This document shows positions 34,308 through 45,521 of a DNA stretch of 64,000 nt, in pieces. Position numbers and translations under genes: made by a program. The stretch comes from Periconia sp. R9002 (taxonomy: Eukaryota > Ascomycota > Dothideomycetes > Pleosporales > Periconiaceae), in contig JAMAHW010000078.1 in the NCBI GenBank assembly GCA_023627715.1, forward strand, positions 1-64,000. The letters run 5' to 3'. Position 1 is the stretch's first letter; each line of letters starts with the position of its first letter. The notes below the pieces were generated by a model. The model saw only the letters and a list, made by a program, of their open reading frames with translations, had not been told where the DNA came from and searched no databases.

Positions 34308-34800
34308 TCACTGGACTCCTTGAATTCCCCCAGCCTCCTCACCCCCAAATTTATCTCTCACCTTAAAGAAACGCAGCGTTGCCATCAATATAATCCCTCC
34401 ATCTCCCACTAAATTATCGTTTACCCCGTGCCGGCTCGCAAGTCTTGCTGCCAAGGTCGTGCATGTATCGTCGGATATTGTAGCGCAGATACCAACCTCC
34501 TTGGTGATTATAGAGACATCATAGGATAATAACCACAACAACTCAGCATGGTGAATTGCATTTCAAGTAGTCTCACCCAGGGTTCTTCGTTCCATAAGCG
34601 GTGTTTAAGCAGATAGTAGAGAATGCGAGGACTGCCATTTGAGGAGACGGCTGCGTGGACGAATTTGGCCAGGTGGTGCAGCATTTGCGTCAACGACCAT
34701 TCCAGCAAATGAAATTTCTCCTCCAAAATATGCAATATATGGGCCCCTTGAGATACAGCATGTCAGAGTCCTGCTAATATTGAAGTAGGATGGCATCAGT
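34308..34800 (-). pseudogene. Possible decayed ankyrin-type gene
   Basis: Three overlapping minus-strand frames each carry short protein-like stretches, including HLAKFVHAAVSSNGSPRILYYLLKHRLW and, in another frame, IITKEVGICATISDD. Stops and frame switches prevent a model. The similarity to ankyrin helices is suggestive only. Confidence 0.2.
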
Positions 34801-35335
34801 CAAGTAGACTTATGCAATTTGTCGATTGTCCCGAAGAGTGTGATATACCAAATAATTTTCAGTCCTCTCACAGGAGAGTTTTGCTTAGCCTCTGCCTTGT
34901 ACATTGATAATAGTGTACTTCGTGCTAATCGTAACCTCCATCTCGAGGTGAGGGTTTTTGTAACCTTCTCTCGTTTCCCTCCTCATTTCAATGAAGATCA
35001 TTTCTATTTTCGCATGAAACAATCGTCTGGATGAGGTGAATAGGTTGCTAAAACCCATCGTATTCAAGAACAAAACAGAAGGAAAATCATGACGCATCAA
35101 TATTATGCCGTTCTGATACAGCTACCGAATCAGAACCATTCGTAACAAAATTTTCGGGCCGAAGGGACCGATGAGTCCATTGGACGAAGAGAAAAAGCAA
35201 AGAAATCAATTCCCGTCGACAACGAATTGTGTAACGTATGGTAGAACAATCTGCACGGGCCATTCAGCCCCTCCTGCGGCGTACGCTGGAGGTCGGGAGC
35301 GCCTCGAACTTCACCACCGTCACCACCGTCACGAG

Positions 35336-35362
35336 CATAACGATCATAACGATCATAACGAT
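35336..35362 (+). repeat. Three tandem 9-bp repeats (CATAACGAT)
   Basis: Three perfect copies of CATAACGAT run in tandem, just upstream of the small gene start at 35390. It may be a polymorphic minisatellite in the leader. Confidence 0.8.
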
Positions 35363-35389
35363 CGAGAACAACAAAATCCACCCTCAAAA

Positions 35390-35832
35390 ATGCCGTACAG
35401 CAAACTTTTCCCCTTGCAAAAAAAGGCGTCCGCGGAAGAAGCGCGCGAACGATCTGGGCTTACCAGAATTCAGTGGGAGAGATTCTATGTAAAGACGCCG
35501 CACACTGACCTCCATTCATCGAAAGTCTACTTACCAGTCTAGTAGATCATAACAAAAGACGAGGCTAATAGGCGGGTTCAGTCGGAGAATAACTGGACTT
35601 GGCGAGACGTGCCTGCGAATGTGAAAACGGATATGGTAGAATACTTGAACAAAGCTTTGGCCAACGAGGGTATCCCCGAGCAAGGGGAGGACATTATACA
35701 GTGGCGTATGGCGATTTGTATCCGAGATAGCAGGAATAATCTGAGTAAGTGGCTGCGATTTCACACTTGAGTGTCATGTCCCTAAAGCTTTGACTAGCGA
35801 ACAAGGCTCCTTTGGCGCGTGAACAGAAGTAG
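35390..35832 (+). CDS. Small helical protein, three exons, 110 aa
   Basis: Exons 35390-35488, 35546-35744 and 35798-35832 encode 110 aa; introns are GTAAAG...AGTAG (57 nt) and GTAAGT...CTAG (53 nt). The central exon is strongly protein-like: TWRDVPANVKTDMVEYLNKALANEGIPEQGEDIIQWRM followed by ICIRDSRNN. I recall similar short fungal proteins with W-x-x-V-P and a YLN...GIP...IIxWRM pattern, but know no function. The protein is charged, probably helical, without signal peptide. The start ATG could be further upstream, since a repeat-rich leader precedes it. All open frames are shorter than 100 codons, so it is easily missed. Confidence 0.5.
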
Positions 35833-36729
35833 TGCGGCGACGATACAGGACCTGTCATCCACTCGACAGAGCAACTGAGATAGAAGACAATTGTTCTTGA
35901 AAGCATGTGAGACATCAGAATCCGCTATGCGCACATACGGTTGAGGCACCTTTCAAGCGTTTATGGTTGATATCATAGCCTTCCAATTTGATGTTTTCAG
36001 CTTCTACCCCACATCACTGATTTTTCCTGGACTCATCCCTTGACTTCTTAATCCTCGTTTTATTATACTTGTAGCCAGCGATATTGAATTTAGGTGTGTC
36101 AAATCTCTTACGCCCTCGTTATCATCGCCGTTTCGTGACATTGCCACCCCGGCATGCCATGGGTAAGAGATGGATCATGAGGCTTCCACGTATGATTGGA
36201 TTTTTGTTGACAGAGAATAGATCCGCATTCCATGACAGCCACCTGTGCGGAGAAGTGCGTCTCGTGTAGCAGTACCCTCTCATGTTCCCAAACCCATAGA
36301 TTGATCTTGTGCTCGCTTGTCCATGCACAGCCTACTTTTCAACCATCTTTTGCCAAATACCAGTCTCAAACACAGACACAGATCCGTTCCCTTGCGGTTC
36401 ATTGCGATCAACATTATAATGAGGACCCGTACAAGCCCGTCCTTATTACCCCCTCGCTTCTCTCTGCTATCAGCCTTATACGCAAGATCTTTTTACTTAG
36501 CACGCCTCTTATTAATATGCCCGTACTAGGCTACTAATGTAACATTATAGTAGAGAGAATACGCACGACAAACAGACAGCGCTTCCATTCCGAAAAACAT
36601 GGGACCTATGCCTAAATCGCAGGTACAAAGTTAACTAAATACAACTATTGTGGTTATAAGACATGATCAGTGTCTTAATAAGCCACGCTATGTGGTGTCT
36701 CGATGACAAACAGTCTTCAGAAGACCGGA
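35833..36729. other. Intergenic, no gene recognised
   Basis: About 900 bp to the 3' end of the HET gene. Open frames at 36084-36540 show no protein-like motifs. Confidence 0.5.
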
Positions 36730-39700
36730 TTACCTTAACTCAAAGATGTGGTCTGGTTTCCCCCTGTAGAACTTTTGACGTACGGCTTCGCCATCCATCA
36801 TTCCATGTATATAAGCGTCGCCAACGAATACATAATGCCTGTATTTGTCCATCTTCTCAGCAAGTGCCTGTCTGTCTTTCCTCTTCTTGGCTGCCTCAAC
36901 GTCTCCATCATTCTCCTCTTCGCTCTTTTCCTCTTCAAACTCAGTATCCTTAATAGGTACCTCCTCTTCCTCATCATCTCTTTCTTCCTCAGGCCCTTCA
37001 GGAGTTTCCTCTCCTGAGCTAGCATTGATCTCTTTTGCCAGCTTATCAATAGCGGCTTTGTTTCGATGTTTGAGCCTCCCGAGCTCTCCGTCGTGTTTTT
37101 CAAGTTCCTCGACCATTCTGTTATGGCTATCACGTTTTATTTGCACATCCTTTTCCCATCCTTTGTGGGTCTTCATCTCGGAATAGCGCGCCTTACGGAA
37201 CCTCCCCTTTGCGGCCTTCTGCATGAGTTTCGCGAGAGCTTCTATGCGATCTTCGTACTGTTCATCCAGATATTCCTGCTTTTCCTTGAGCTTCTCGTGC
37301 TTACGAAGAATCACTGGAACGGTGCATCCATATATAAGGCAAATCCAGTCACCCCTCTTCACGTTCTCTGGTGCAAGCCCCAGTCTTCCCTTCTTGGTGC
37401 GAATCAGAGCTCGATTCCAAATAACAGCTTGTACCCGCCTGCAAAACTCAGCAATGATTGAGTTACGTTCATTGTACATCAAGGCCGAGGTATCGACAGC
37501 ATTACTTCGGAGGCCCCCCTTCATAATCGTCTCTTTGCACGCACGCATGTAGTAGTAAGGCGGGTTCCGATTGTACATCCCTCTGTCCGCCACCAAAGTG
37601 CGCCAAAACTCATCTGGCGGATCCCCAGGATCATCATGAGCCCCTCGCGACCTGCGGGCCTTCTCCCATTTTGCGAGATCAAGCCAGGCCGAAGGAATCG
37701 TTCCCGCTTGTGAAACATGCGACACTTCTTCTACTTGGTCAAATCGGAATCCCTTCACGTAGAAACTGTAATGTCCGAGGCGGGCCCGCCTGCGAAATTT
37801 TATGTCTTTGAGATTGACACCGATGAGTTGGCCCGCATTGTAGGTGCGATGACCATCTTGTGGAATACCTACTAGGGGATCGGCGTTCTTTCGACCCATT
37901 TTTACCATGTCCATGCCTGGATGGGGGAAAATGTCGAAGGGGGCGCCTGCCGTGGTGGCCACCCATGAGGGAAGGTGCAGGTCGTCGATCCCCTTGAAAC
38001 GGCTGTGTCTATTGGGGTGGTTTTCTTTTGCCTCTGAGGTATCGTTTCGAGGTTCTTCCCAGTCACCAAACCATTCTCGGCTAGTGGGGTTCTTTGAGAA
38101 GTGCTTCTGGAAGACTTGCTTTGCGTGAGCAACATATTGCTCGGTAGTTCTTGAGTCAATGTAGTTCTTGGTAACGTTCTCACGAGGGTTGCGTTGCAGA
38201 TGGGGCTCATCGTTTGCAGGCCCGCTTTCAACCGAAGATCCATTGTCATTGGTAGGCCTCTTCTCATTGGAAATACCGTTCGCATTAGGGTCTGCGTTCT
38301 CACCGGTAGGTTCGTGCCATTCACGAAGCTTTTCCCAATCTGGAGGGTGTTTGTCTTGTTCTGGGGGGTTTTTGAACTTGACGATCCACTCATTTGTGTT
38401 GTGCTTGTGAATGGTTTCTGGATGCGGTCTAGGATCTTGGGACACGACCTTATACTCTTTCGGTCGCCAATCTTTTGCCCAAGGTCGACAGAGTATATCA
38501 AGAGCTTGAAGCTTATCCGCTTTGGCTGCGCCTTTTATGCAGAAAAGGAGAAAGTCCTTGCAGACGTCTGGGTATGGTCTGTTGTAGTCGAGAGTATATG
38601 GTTTCTGCTCCAAAGCATCGGCAAACACTTCGGCAACCAACGCTTCTCTAGTTCGTTTCGTAGGAGAGGATGGAGGATGGGGAGCTGCGTCCCTTGCGAT
38701 AGCGATCAGAGAGTATATCGAATCGTGTGGTCGACCACAGTCAAATATTGACAATGAAGTCACCAAATACTCTAAGCTGAGTAGGCTGCGACGAAACGAA
38801 CCCTCGTCCCCATTGTTGGCTTTCTTAGTCGTCTGCTGACCATGGGGCTCAAAATCCATCTGCTGACCATATCCACCTCCGCGATGCCCCCTGAAGATCC
38901 GCGCGGTAGCGTTCACAAGGACACTGGCCCCAAGTTCGGAAACGTGCTCGAACCAGTATGGAACTACATCATCCTTCTTCATCAACTCGGACAATCTGTG
39001 CGTTGCAGTTTCAACTTCAACAAAAAGCTCCACGGCAATGGCCAGGTTTCCCCAACCTAGTTTGTCTGGACCACAATATACTGTGGCTTTCTTGGAAAGC
39101 GCAATTTCTTGCACTACCTATGCATGGTTAGAGTTACTCGGAGTGGAAATACAGTGAAACGAGGGGTCAGTAATACATACCCATCTTCTTGAGAACCAAG
39201 CACGCTGCATGAGTACGAGGAGAGCCTTCCACTTGTGCGAATGCTCTTTGTTGGTACATAGTCTGTCGAAATCCTTCAGCTGACTGATTTCGTCCCGGAT
39301 AAAATTGATAGCCGTGGTGCTAATATCATCGTCTTCGCCTAGCCAGATGCATATCTCTTCCGCGCCCGTGTAGATGAGCGACATGAGTGAGACTTGAAAA
39401 CTGCGTTCTTCCAAGTTCTTCTGATTGATGCAGATGGCATCGATCCACAGGACGCGATCCTTTTCGAGTCGCAGGTACTTCAAAGCAAGTCCCAAGGTTT
39501 TGGAAACACGCTTGCGCAGGAGTTCGCCGTCCTTCTTAATCATGATCATATAATCGCCATTTTCTTCATTGCCCCATCTCCAAGACAAGGCCTGGTACGA
39601 GACAGGCCCCCCAAGCCTGGCTCCTTTGAGTACTTCGTCTAACTTGGCGCTATTGAAGAGTCCCTGGAATGTTTTGCTTTTTAGACTGCTGACCTTGTTA

Positions 39701-40374
39701 TCTTTCAAAACCTTCTCAAGCTTCGTAATATCACTAATATCTTTGAGAGATTTCTCTTCGAGCAGTCTCTGGGCTGCAGCGCTATCCAGGACATCATCCT
39801 TACTCATGTTACTCGGGCTATTCCCGCGCCCATTAGGGTCATTCAGCACATCGGCTAAATTACCACGGTTGGGCAGCTCCGAAAGTCGAATGCTATCCAA
39901 ATATCTTTTGAGCTTGGCGCGATTTGTAGTATCACCTTGTGATGCATTCTGATAGGCTTCACAAAGGGTTTCAAGCGAGGTTCCTTCTCTGTCTTGACGG
40001 TCTAGTAGGTAGCTGAATTTGACCTCGTTCAATCGTTTTTTGAGCATGGTGCTTGTTGGCCCGTCTTCTCCAATGCGTTTGAGAACACCGTCACCATCGA
40101 ATTCTGCCTCGAACATTTCGCAGTCGATTTGTGGGTTTTGCAACACGCCAGGAAAGAGCCTCAAGAGCCTGATTCGGTTCCTATTGGTGGGAAGGCTCTT
40201 GTACTCATACTCCTTCTGTTCTTTATCGAGCGTGAATTCAAGCAATGACGATCGCATGTGTCTCTTGTAATGCCGTCCATCTTCTTCGCTCCAACCGCCG
40301 CGGTCGCGTTTATCACCTGCCCTGTTCGTGCCAGCGATTTTAGTCGGAAAAGATTGGGGTTTTTCTTCAGACAT
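36730..40374 (-). CDS. HET-domain (heterokaryon incompatibility) protein, 1193 aa
   Basis: Exons 40374-39181 and 39117-36730 (63-nt intron, GTATGT...CATAG) encode 1193 aa. Start ATG at 40374. The HET domain opens with YKSLPTNRNRIRLLRLFPG (~58-76), but a charged helical insert (~92-250, many short L/K/D/E repeats such as LKRYLDSIRLSEL) separates it from the core SYQALSWRWG (~259-268). The core continues with ILWIDAICINQK-like WIDAICINQ, Q-V-S-LM-S-L-IYTGAEEICIWLG, and RAWFSRRWVVQEIAL at the splice junction. The C-terminal two-thirds is a long region with a coiled coil and a Glu-rich tract, ending in the HET-typical VFVGDAYIHGMMDGEA. HET proteins mediate non-self recognition and regulated cell death in filamentous fungi; partner genes are not evident here. 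Confidence 0.9.
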
Positions 40375-41079
40375 GACTAATTGATGGTTTGATAGTATTT
40401 TGGCGCTCTGTCTCACTTAAATTCTTCTGGACATGTTAAGACATAGAATCGATAGTGGAAGACCTAATAAACACAAGGGCAGGAGCCTGAACAATGCTAC
40501 CACGACGCCTATTCCAGACGCAATACGACGTAGCATAACGCCACGGTAAATGTCACCAATTACTTCACTGTATTAAGCGCACATACGGACAAAAAGAATC
40601 TGTGGGCTGAATGTCCTCCCAGGTAGAGCTCCCAAAATTAGTTGGATCTCACAGATTGCAAGAGTTGGTGGAGGGCCAGTCTCAGCCTTGCCATTGCGGC
40701 TCGCGTCTCATGCGAACGCCCCCGACCATCCAAAGCTTATGATGGGTCAGGCATTCGTGATCCCGATCACGGAATGCCGCGCCTTATCCGGACCAATAAA
40801 TTTCTTGGCCGCATTTGGAAGGTGAAGGTGACTGAATTTCAGCTGTTCCGATCGAGTTTACAGCCTTGCCGTTCAGGCCCCCTATCGGTGCCGGATGCGC
40901 CAATGACAAAAAAAGGCAACCGAGTCAACTAAGGCATATGAACTGATATATGGTGGGGTAAGCCCGTAAAGCTTGGTTGTTTGCCTCCCGGGCCTGACTA
41001 TATTTAATAGGCGTCAATCTTCGGACTATCGCGAATCAACTACGTTTATTTTCCCTCGTGATCGCAAAGATCAAGAGTT
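40375..41079. other. Promoter-like region of a decayed SAT4 gene
   Basis: About 700 bp. It contains a near-perfect inverted repeat at 40750-40778 and a TATA-like CTATATTTAATAG at about 40998-41010, 70 bp before the remnant start at 41080. This layout looks like an intact promoter left in front of a broken gene. Confidence 0.45.
40750..40778. repeat. Imperfect palindrome, possible operator
   Basis: GGCATTCGTGATC, a two-base centre, then GATCACGGAATGCC: the arms are complementary over 13 bases with one extra base in the right arm. It lies about 300 bp upstream of the remnant ATG at 41080 and could bind a dimeric regulator or be a chance hairpin. Confidence 0.5.
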
Positions 41080-41226
41080 ATGGCGCTTACAGTGCGGGAC
41101 GCTGCGCAGATTAAGCACCTTCGTGGGGTTGTTATTGTATCGATCTCCCTAGCTTTAGTCCTGACTACCTTAACCCTCGTCATCCGTGTTTACACTAAGC
41201 TACGAATTCTGAAAGCGCAAGGCTAG
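41080..41226 (+). pseudogene. N-terminal remnant of a SAT4/Pth11-like gene
   Basis: An ATG at 41080 opens a 48-codon frame: MALTVRDAAQIKHLRG, a hydrophobic helix (VVIVSISLALVLTTLTLVIRVYT) and KLRILKAQG, then TAG. SAT4-type proteins typically have Arg-x-Tyr-Thr-Lys/Arg..., then Gly-x-(E/D)-D-W after this helix. Here the TAG is followed by GAAGAC (Glu-Asp), so a Trp codon TGG probably became TAG. A GTAAGA donor-like sequence follows. No further intact membrane segments were found downstream. The intact relative in the window is at 7.1-8.3 kb. Confidence 0.5.
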
Positions 41227-44200
41227 GAAGACTGTAAGACACGAAGAAATAACAAAATGTGAACTATCACCAGCTAATAAATTAAGGGTCTATGTGTCTT
41301 GCTTATGTCTAATACCCTATCTATCTTCCTTTCTTACACGACTGATTTTGGTAGGTTGGATATCTTAGTTACTAAGGAGTTTAGATTGCGGCCGCGAAAT
41401 TTGCTGCAATATACTACAATCCGTTAGAGACTATATAGGATTTCCTACTAAATTGTAGTTCCTAGCACCTCTTAACTTTTATAAGCAACTCACTACAGCG
41501 CCGGTTGGCTGATCCCTAACGACGTTAGCCTTTTCCATACGATTTATTGTAGTTTAGCGTGAGCATAACGTTCGCGGGCGCGTTCGGAAAGGCGGGTAGC
41601 CAGCCACTCGAAAGGAAGGAGAGACACGCGGCACGGGCGCATGGTGGACATTTGTGAGGGAGTATTCATTTGGTTGCAAAAAATCACACAGATGCTAACA
41701 AACTTGTGGGATTCGTGCTTCATTTTTGTTGTTGTTGCTGTTGCTGACGGCGGGGAAGGACATGCGAGGGCGCGCGAGGATGGGCGTTTATCGTGAAAGT
41801 GTATTGATGAAGTAGGGCGTTTGCGATTTCGGTAGAATCTGGGTGTTTCTGTCAAAAGCTTCGTGATCGCTTCAACTCGACTTCGTTGTTGCTGGCGTAG
41901 GTGGGACTGCTATGGTGTTGGTGGGGGAGTTGAGGCAGGGCCGCGCGGTGTTTGCTGTGTCACCATTGATACCAAGGGAGCCGGGCGAACAGCGACAAAC
42001 GAAGTGAAAATGTGTTCTTGTATACATTTTTGATGGTGTTGATCTCGAATGTGCACAAATAATTCTTTGTATGCAGAGTCTCTATATCACAAGCTATTAC
42101 CAGCAATACGTCGAGCCCCAATCAGTCGATGCTCGCAAGTCGCCTCCACAGTTATCAATGATGTACAAATAAGCCACGGCGGTCCTCGTTTCTCTGCAAA
42201 AAAAGCCGAAAGCTCGTTGCCTGAAATATGACCCGAGATCGTGATATAGTAGTTTTCTGTATAGTGGCAGCGTTTTCACGGGGGTACTCTGGGAGGCGTA
42301 TGCGATAGGAAGGACAGCGGACTGCCGGAGCACACGTAGAAAGGCTGTGAATATGAAGTTGGATTTAATGTGGACGAGAGCGCAAAATTTTAGAAATGCT
42401 TGGGCATGTATGGCGATGTGGTGGTTGTGCGCTGCCAGGTTCGAGCTGCGACGACGACAACCACGACGGCCGAGATGAAGCACCAGGTGCCCAGAGCGAT
42501 TGAGCAAGTTATGAAGCATTCCAAACGAAGTCTTTGACTATGTATACAAGCTATATACGAGCCTCAATGCCGCGCGAACACCTCCTCCCACTTTTCCCAT
42601 CATCCACCACTTTCCTGTCACCCTCCCTAGGCAGCCACGGTCACGTGAAGGCGGATTACCAAATTCGCCTCTCCCATTGGTTCAAAACGCTTCGGAAAAA
42701 CTCCCAGCGCCGATACCCGACGCTAAGCACTCAGCATGTATATAAACTCCCCCTCGCCTTTCCTCCCTCTCTTCTTCTTTTCTCCTTAGCTCTCTTTGCC
42801 ACATGGCTTAGATCAAGTGTAGTATCTGTTCTTTTTAGTTTAATAGCTGAAACGGTCACTACGGTGACATTCTCTATTATCTTCTTTTTGGAACCAGTCT
42901 TATGGTCTACTGGGCTTGCTCAAACCCTAAGACACAGTGTCCTTCCAGCTGCACTACCTGGTTGTGACGCGAACCTTACTATCACTTCTTTTCTTTTACC
43001 TCTTTCGTTGACATACATGCTGTCGTACAGTGTGGTGTTGAAGAAGGAACATTGAATACTTCTTATTGTGCTGGCCCTTGCTGTATTGCATCGTCATTGC
43101 ACGTACATGTTGTTGTGCAATTGTACCGTGTGCATCATGTACGGCTATACATGCTCGTTCTGGTGGTGAGGTGACGCGAGGTCACTGTTTGTATGCCTTC
43201 CTGCGTATGATAGGTTGTTCGCACACGGCAATTCTTGATGACTCAAACAATCACAGAGCATTGTATGACGCTTGTAGGTCCCGATCGTATGGTTTCACAA
43301 GCGGCGCTATGTGATTTTTCCTACCCTCCCCCTCGCCCAGCCCCCCCCCCCGTGTGATTGCTACAATGACCAGTACCGTCTCCCTCTTCCCATTTTTTTT
43401 ACAAGCACCGCTAGGAGAACACCTGTAGAACGTTTCACTGCTGCCTTACAGGATACCGATCCCTCCCACTTCCAATGCCACATCACTGAAGTCTTCGAAT
43501 AACCGTCGCATCTCATTCCCTCGGTGCCGCTAACAAAGTGAGTAAAAAACGCTGCGCTGATAAAAAGATGCTGTTTTGTATGGGTGAGGAGGGGCAAAGC
43601 TCTAAGACACCCGGGTTGGAGTTAGATTCTGACGCTCTTGTCGCCGGCTTCTCGAACTTTCTCAAGTACTGCTTCCTAGCGCGAACGCCCTGCAGGATTT
43701 TGGCTGACCATTTTTGAAGCATCTTCCTGCCGCAACATTTCTATATTGGCTGTTTATGTCAAAAATGCTTTGCGGTTTACCCAAATTCGTCGGAAACCAA
43801 CACGCCACCGTTCTCGTCGTCGCCCGTATCGCCAAACAACGCCGGCCCGTGACGAGCAACAGCCCGACGATTCAGAAAATGTCGGACCACAGGCCACGAA
43901 CACCATTCCCCATATGACTATGACTCGGCCGAGATTCGTAGTCTCTCTGTCGATTTCTTGTACTGCCCCCATTACACCCGCTCGACCAGGTCCTTGTTAG
44001 CCACCTCGACAACGTCGACCCACGTCACCCACTCGGTACACACATACATGTCGCCTTGATCACGAGCAATCATGTGCATCCCTCTCCGCCAGCACTCAGA
44101 ACCATACCACCGTCTCGCATGTGCGCGACTCTGCGCTTCCCCCTACCTTTACTTCACATCAATCTGTGAACGCGTACGGCGATGTCACATGAGCAACGGT

Positions 44201-44548
44201 CGTGCCGACAAGAACACAACCGTCGAACTACAAGAAAGTGCAGCCGGGGCCGCGGAAAAATCTTGGTGAAAGTTTCTTGGGAAGATACCTGGTGAGAAGG
44301 AGGAAGCAAATGTCGCTTTTGTTGCGGCGTTGTTCTGCGAACATACAAAATTTCGGTATTCACCTGGATAGTAGTCATTGCCAAGGAAACATCAGGTAGG
44401 GTATTCCACTGCTCATCCTGAGACGGGAAAGAATAAAACAGATGGTGAAACACAGAGAGTCTGCGCCACTCGCGCCAAATGGTTAATACGATTAAGATGC
44501 TCTGCAAAGCTACCGCAGAGACTTGGTAGATCGCAGTGTTCCACTTCA
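41227..44548. other. Long intergenic region, unresolved
   Basis: About 3.3 kb. The first part (41230-41540) is TA-rich and probably decayed gene sequence. A short basic minus frame at 41544-41666 (MSTMRPCRVSLLPFEWLATR...) and a valine-rich hydrophobic frame near 42400-42515 look faintly coding but have no start or domain. A TATA-like GTATATAAAC near 42738 is followed by a CT-rich leader without a credible product. A C11 run is at 43341-43351. Confidence 0.35.
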
Positions 44549-45521
44549 TCAAGATCTTTTACCGTGTACATAGTCTTCCCATTCTTCAGGCGAGACATAC
44601 TTTTCCATCAAGCCCCTGTAACCATAACATCTCCCCACAGCGGCCACGAGTTTTTGAATCTGCCAGCTATGAGAGCAGTCAGTACTGTCCTTGCAGATGG
44701 GAGATCCCCTTGATTTGGCGAAACAGCTGTACTTACGGTACCCACCATCTCAAAGGACCTAGCCACCATGCGGTGGGAAACATCACGGCGGTCGATGCAC
44801 TTGCATGTCTGATAATCCCGTATTAGAGAAGTCCAAACCTTTCTATGAGTTATTGAGGCCAGAGGATTTACTGACTGATTAACCATTATCTTCAACAAAC
44901 TCAAGGACGACTTCTTCTCGTGGACATCGCTGAGGTATCCAAGTAGCGTCTGGAAAAAGAGGCGGTCCATCGGGTCAGGCACAGCCTCGGGGTGCGCCCA
45001 AAGGTACATGGTCGTGTCTTCGCCTGCGTCTGCAAAAGGATAAAAGGTATGCCTAAGTGTGTCGTGTAGAGCTTTTCAGTAATTGTTGCCGCGTCCAGTT
45101 TGTTATTGGCAATAGACTTACGGGACCCAGGGTGCTATATGATGGACATGATCTCCTTGCTTGTGGACGGTGTCTATCAGTTGGTATGTCGAAATCGTGC
45201 AGATCTTACCTCTAGCTACCAAAATTGACTCCCACTGGTCAAAATGGATGTGCAGAGGCGGTGATTGTGGATGCTTCCTTCCTGTCTTGTTTATCGCATA
45301 GACATCTGGGTTGGCCCACGTTGCCCGTAACAGAACACTGAGTATCCGTTAGCACCTTTTCGATCTATATGTATCTGCGTCATGGCGTACGTTGCGTCGA
45401 GCGAAGCAGGCGGCTCGAGGTATTCAAACACTATAGAGTCTTCGAATTGCGAGAAGGGACCGGAGATCCTTTTGCAGGCTTCCAACTCCTCGACCGTGGG
45501 TTCTGTAAATTTTGAAGTCAT
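44549..45521 (-). CDS. Fungal cupin-domain protein, five exons
   Basis: Exons 45521-45391, 45337-45122, 45052-44872, 44808-44737 and 44659-44549 encode 236 aa. The introns are 53, 69, 63, 77 nt and all GT-AG; the first has a GCTAAC branch site. The cupin motif 1 reads PPLHIHFDQWESILVARGK, and the second is around DHVHHIAPWVPHTFYPFADAGEDTTMYLWAHPE. Then DPMDRLFFQTLLGYLSDV and the C-terminal AAVGRCYGYRGLMEKYVSPEEW occur, as in fungal RmlC-like cupins of this length. The histidine set is reduced compared with metal-binding cupins (HIHFDQWE). Function in the cytosol is unknown; many such genes lie in secondary-metabolite regions. Confidence 0.82.

Larger units (their letters stand above)
33302..35389. 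other. Intergenic with possible ankyrin relic
   Basis: About 2.1 kb. Minus-strand frames in 34308-34800 contain ankyrin-like phrases in different frames (HLAKFVHAAVSSNGSPRILYYLL; VSIITKEVGICAT), which could be a decayed ankyrin gene. A 9-bp tandem repeat (CATAACGAT x3) lies at 35336-35362. No intact gene is supported. Confidence 0.4.

Noticed and set aside
42390..42515. Minus-strand single-pass membrane peptide with a valine run
   Set aside because: The run is encoded by a GTC-type microsatellite and no ATG or splice acceptor in frame could be found.
42534..43055. 173-codon hydrophobic plus-strand frame
   Set aside because: It spans a TATA-like element and CT-rich leader, and its hydrophobic composition comes from T-rich DNA; it is more likely promoter or leader than coding.
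44549..45521. Apparent frameshift in the cupin gene
   Set aside because: The frame change at 45338-45390 is explained by a 53-nt intron with a GCTAAC branch site and CTCAG acceptor; the spliced frame is intact.
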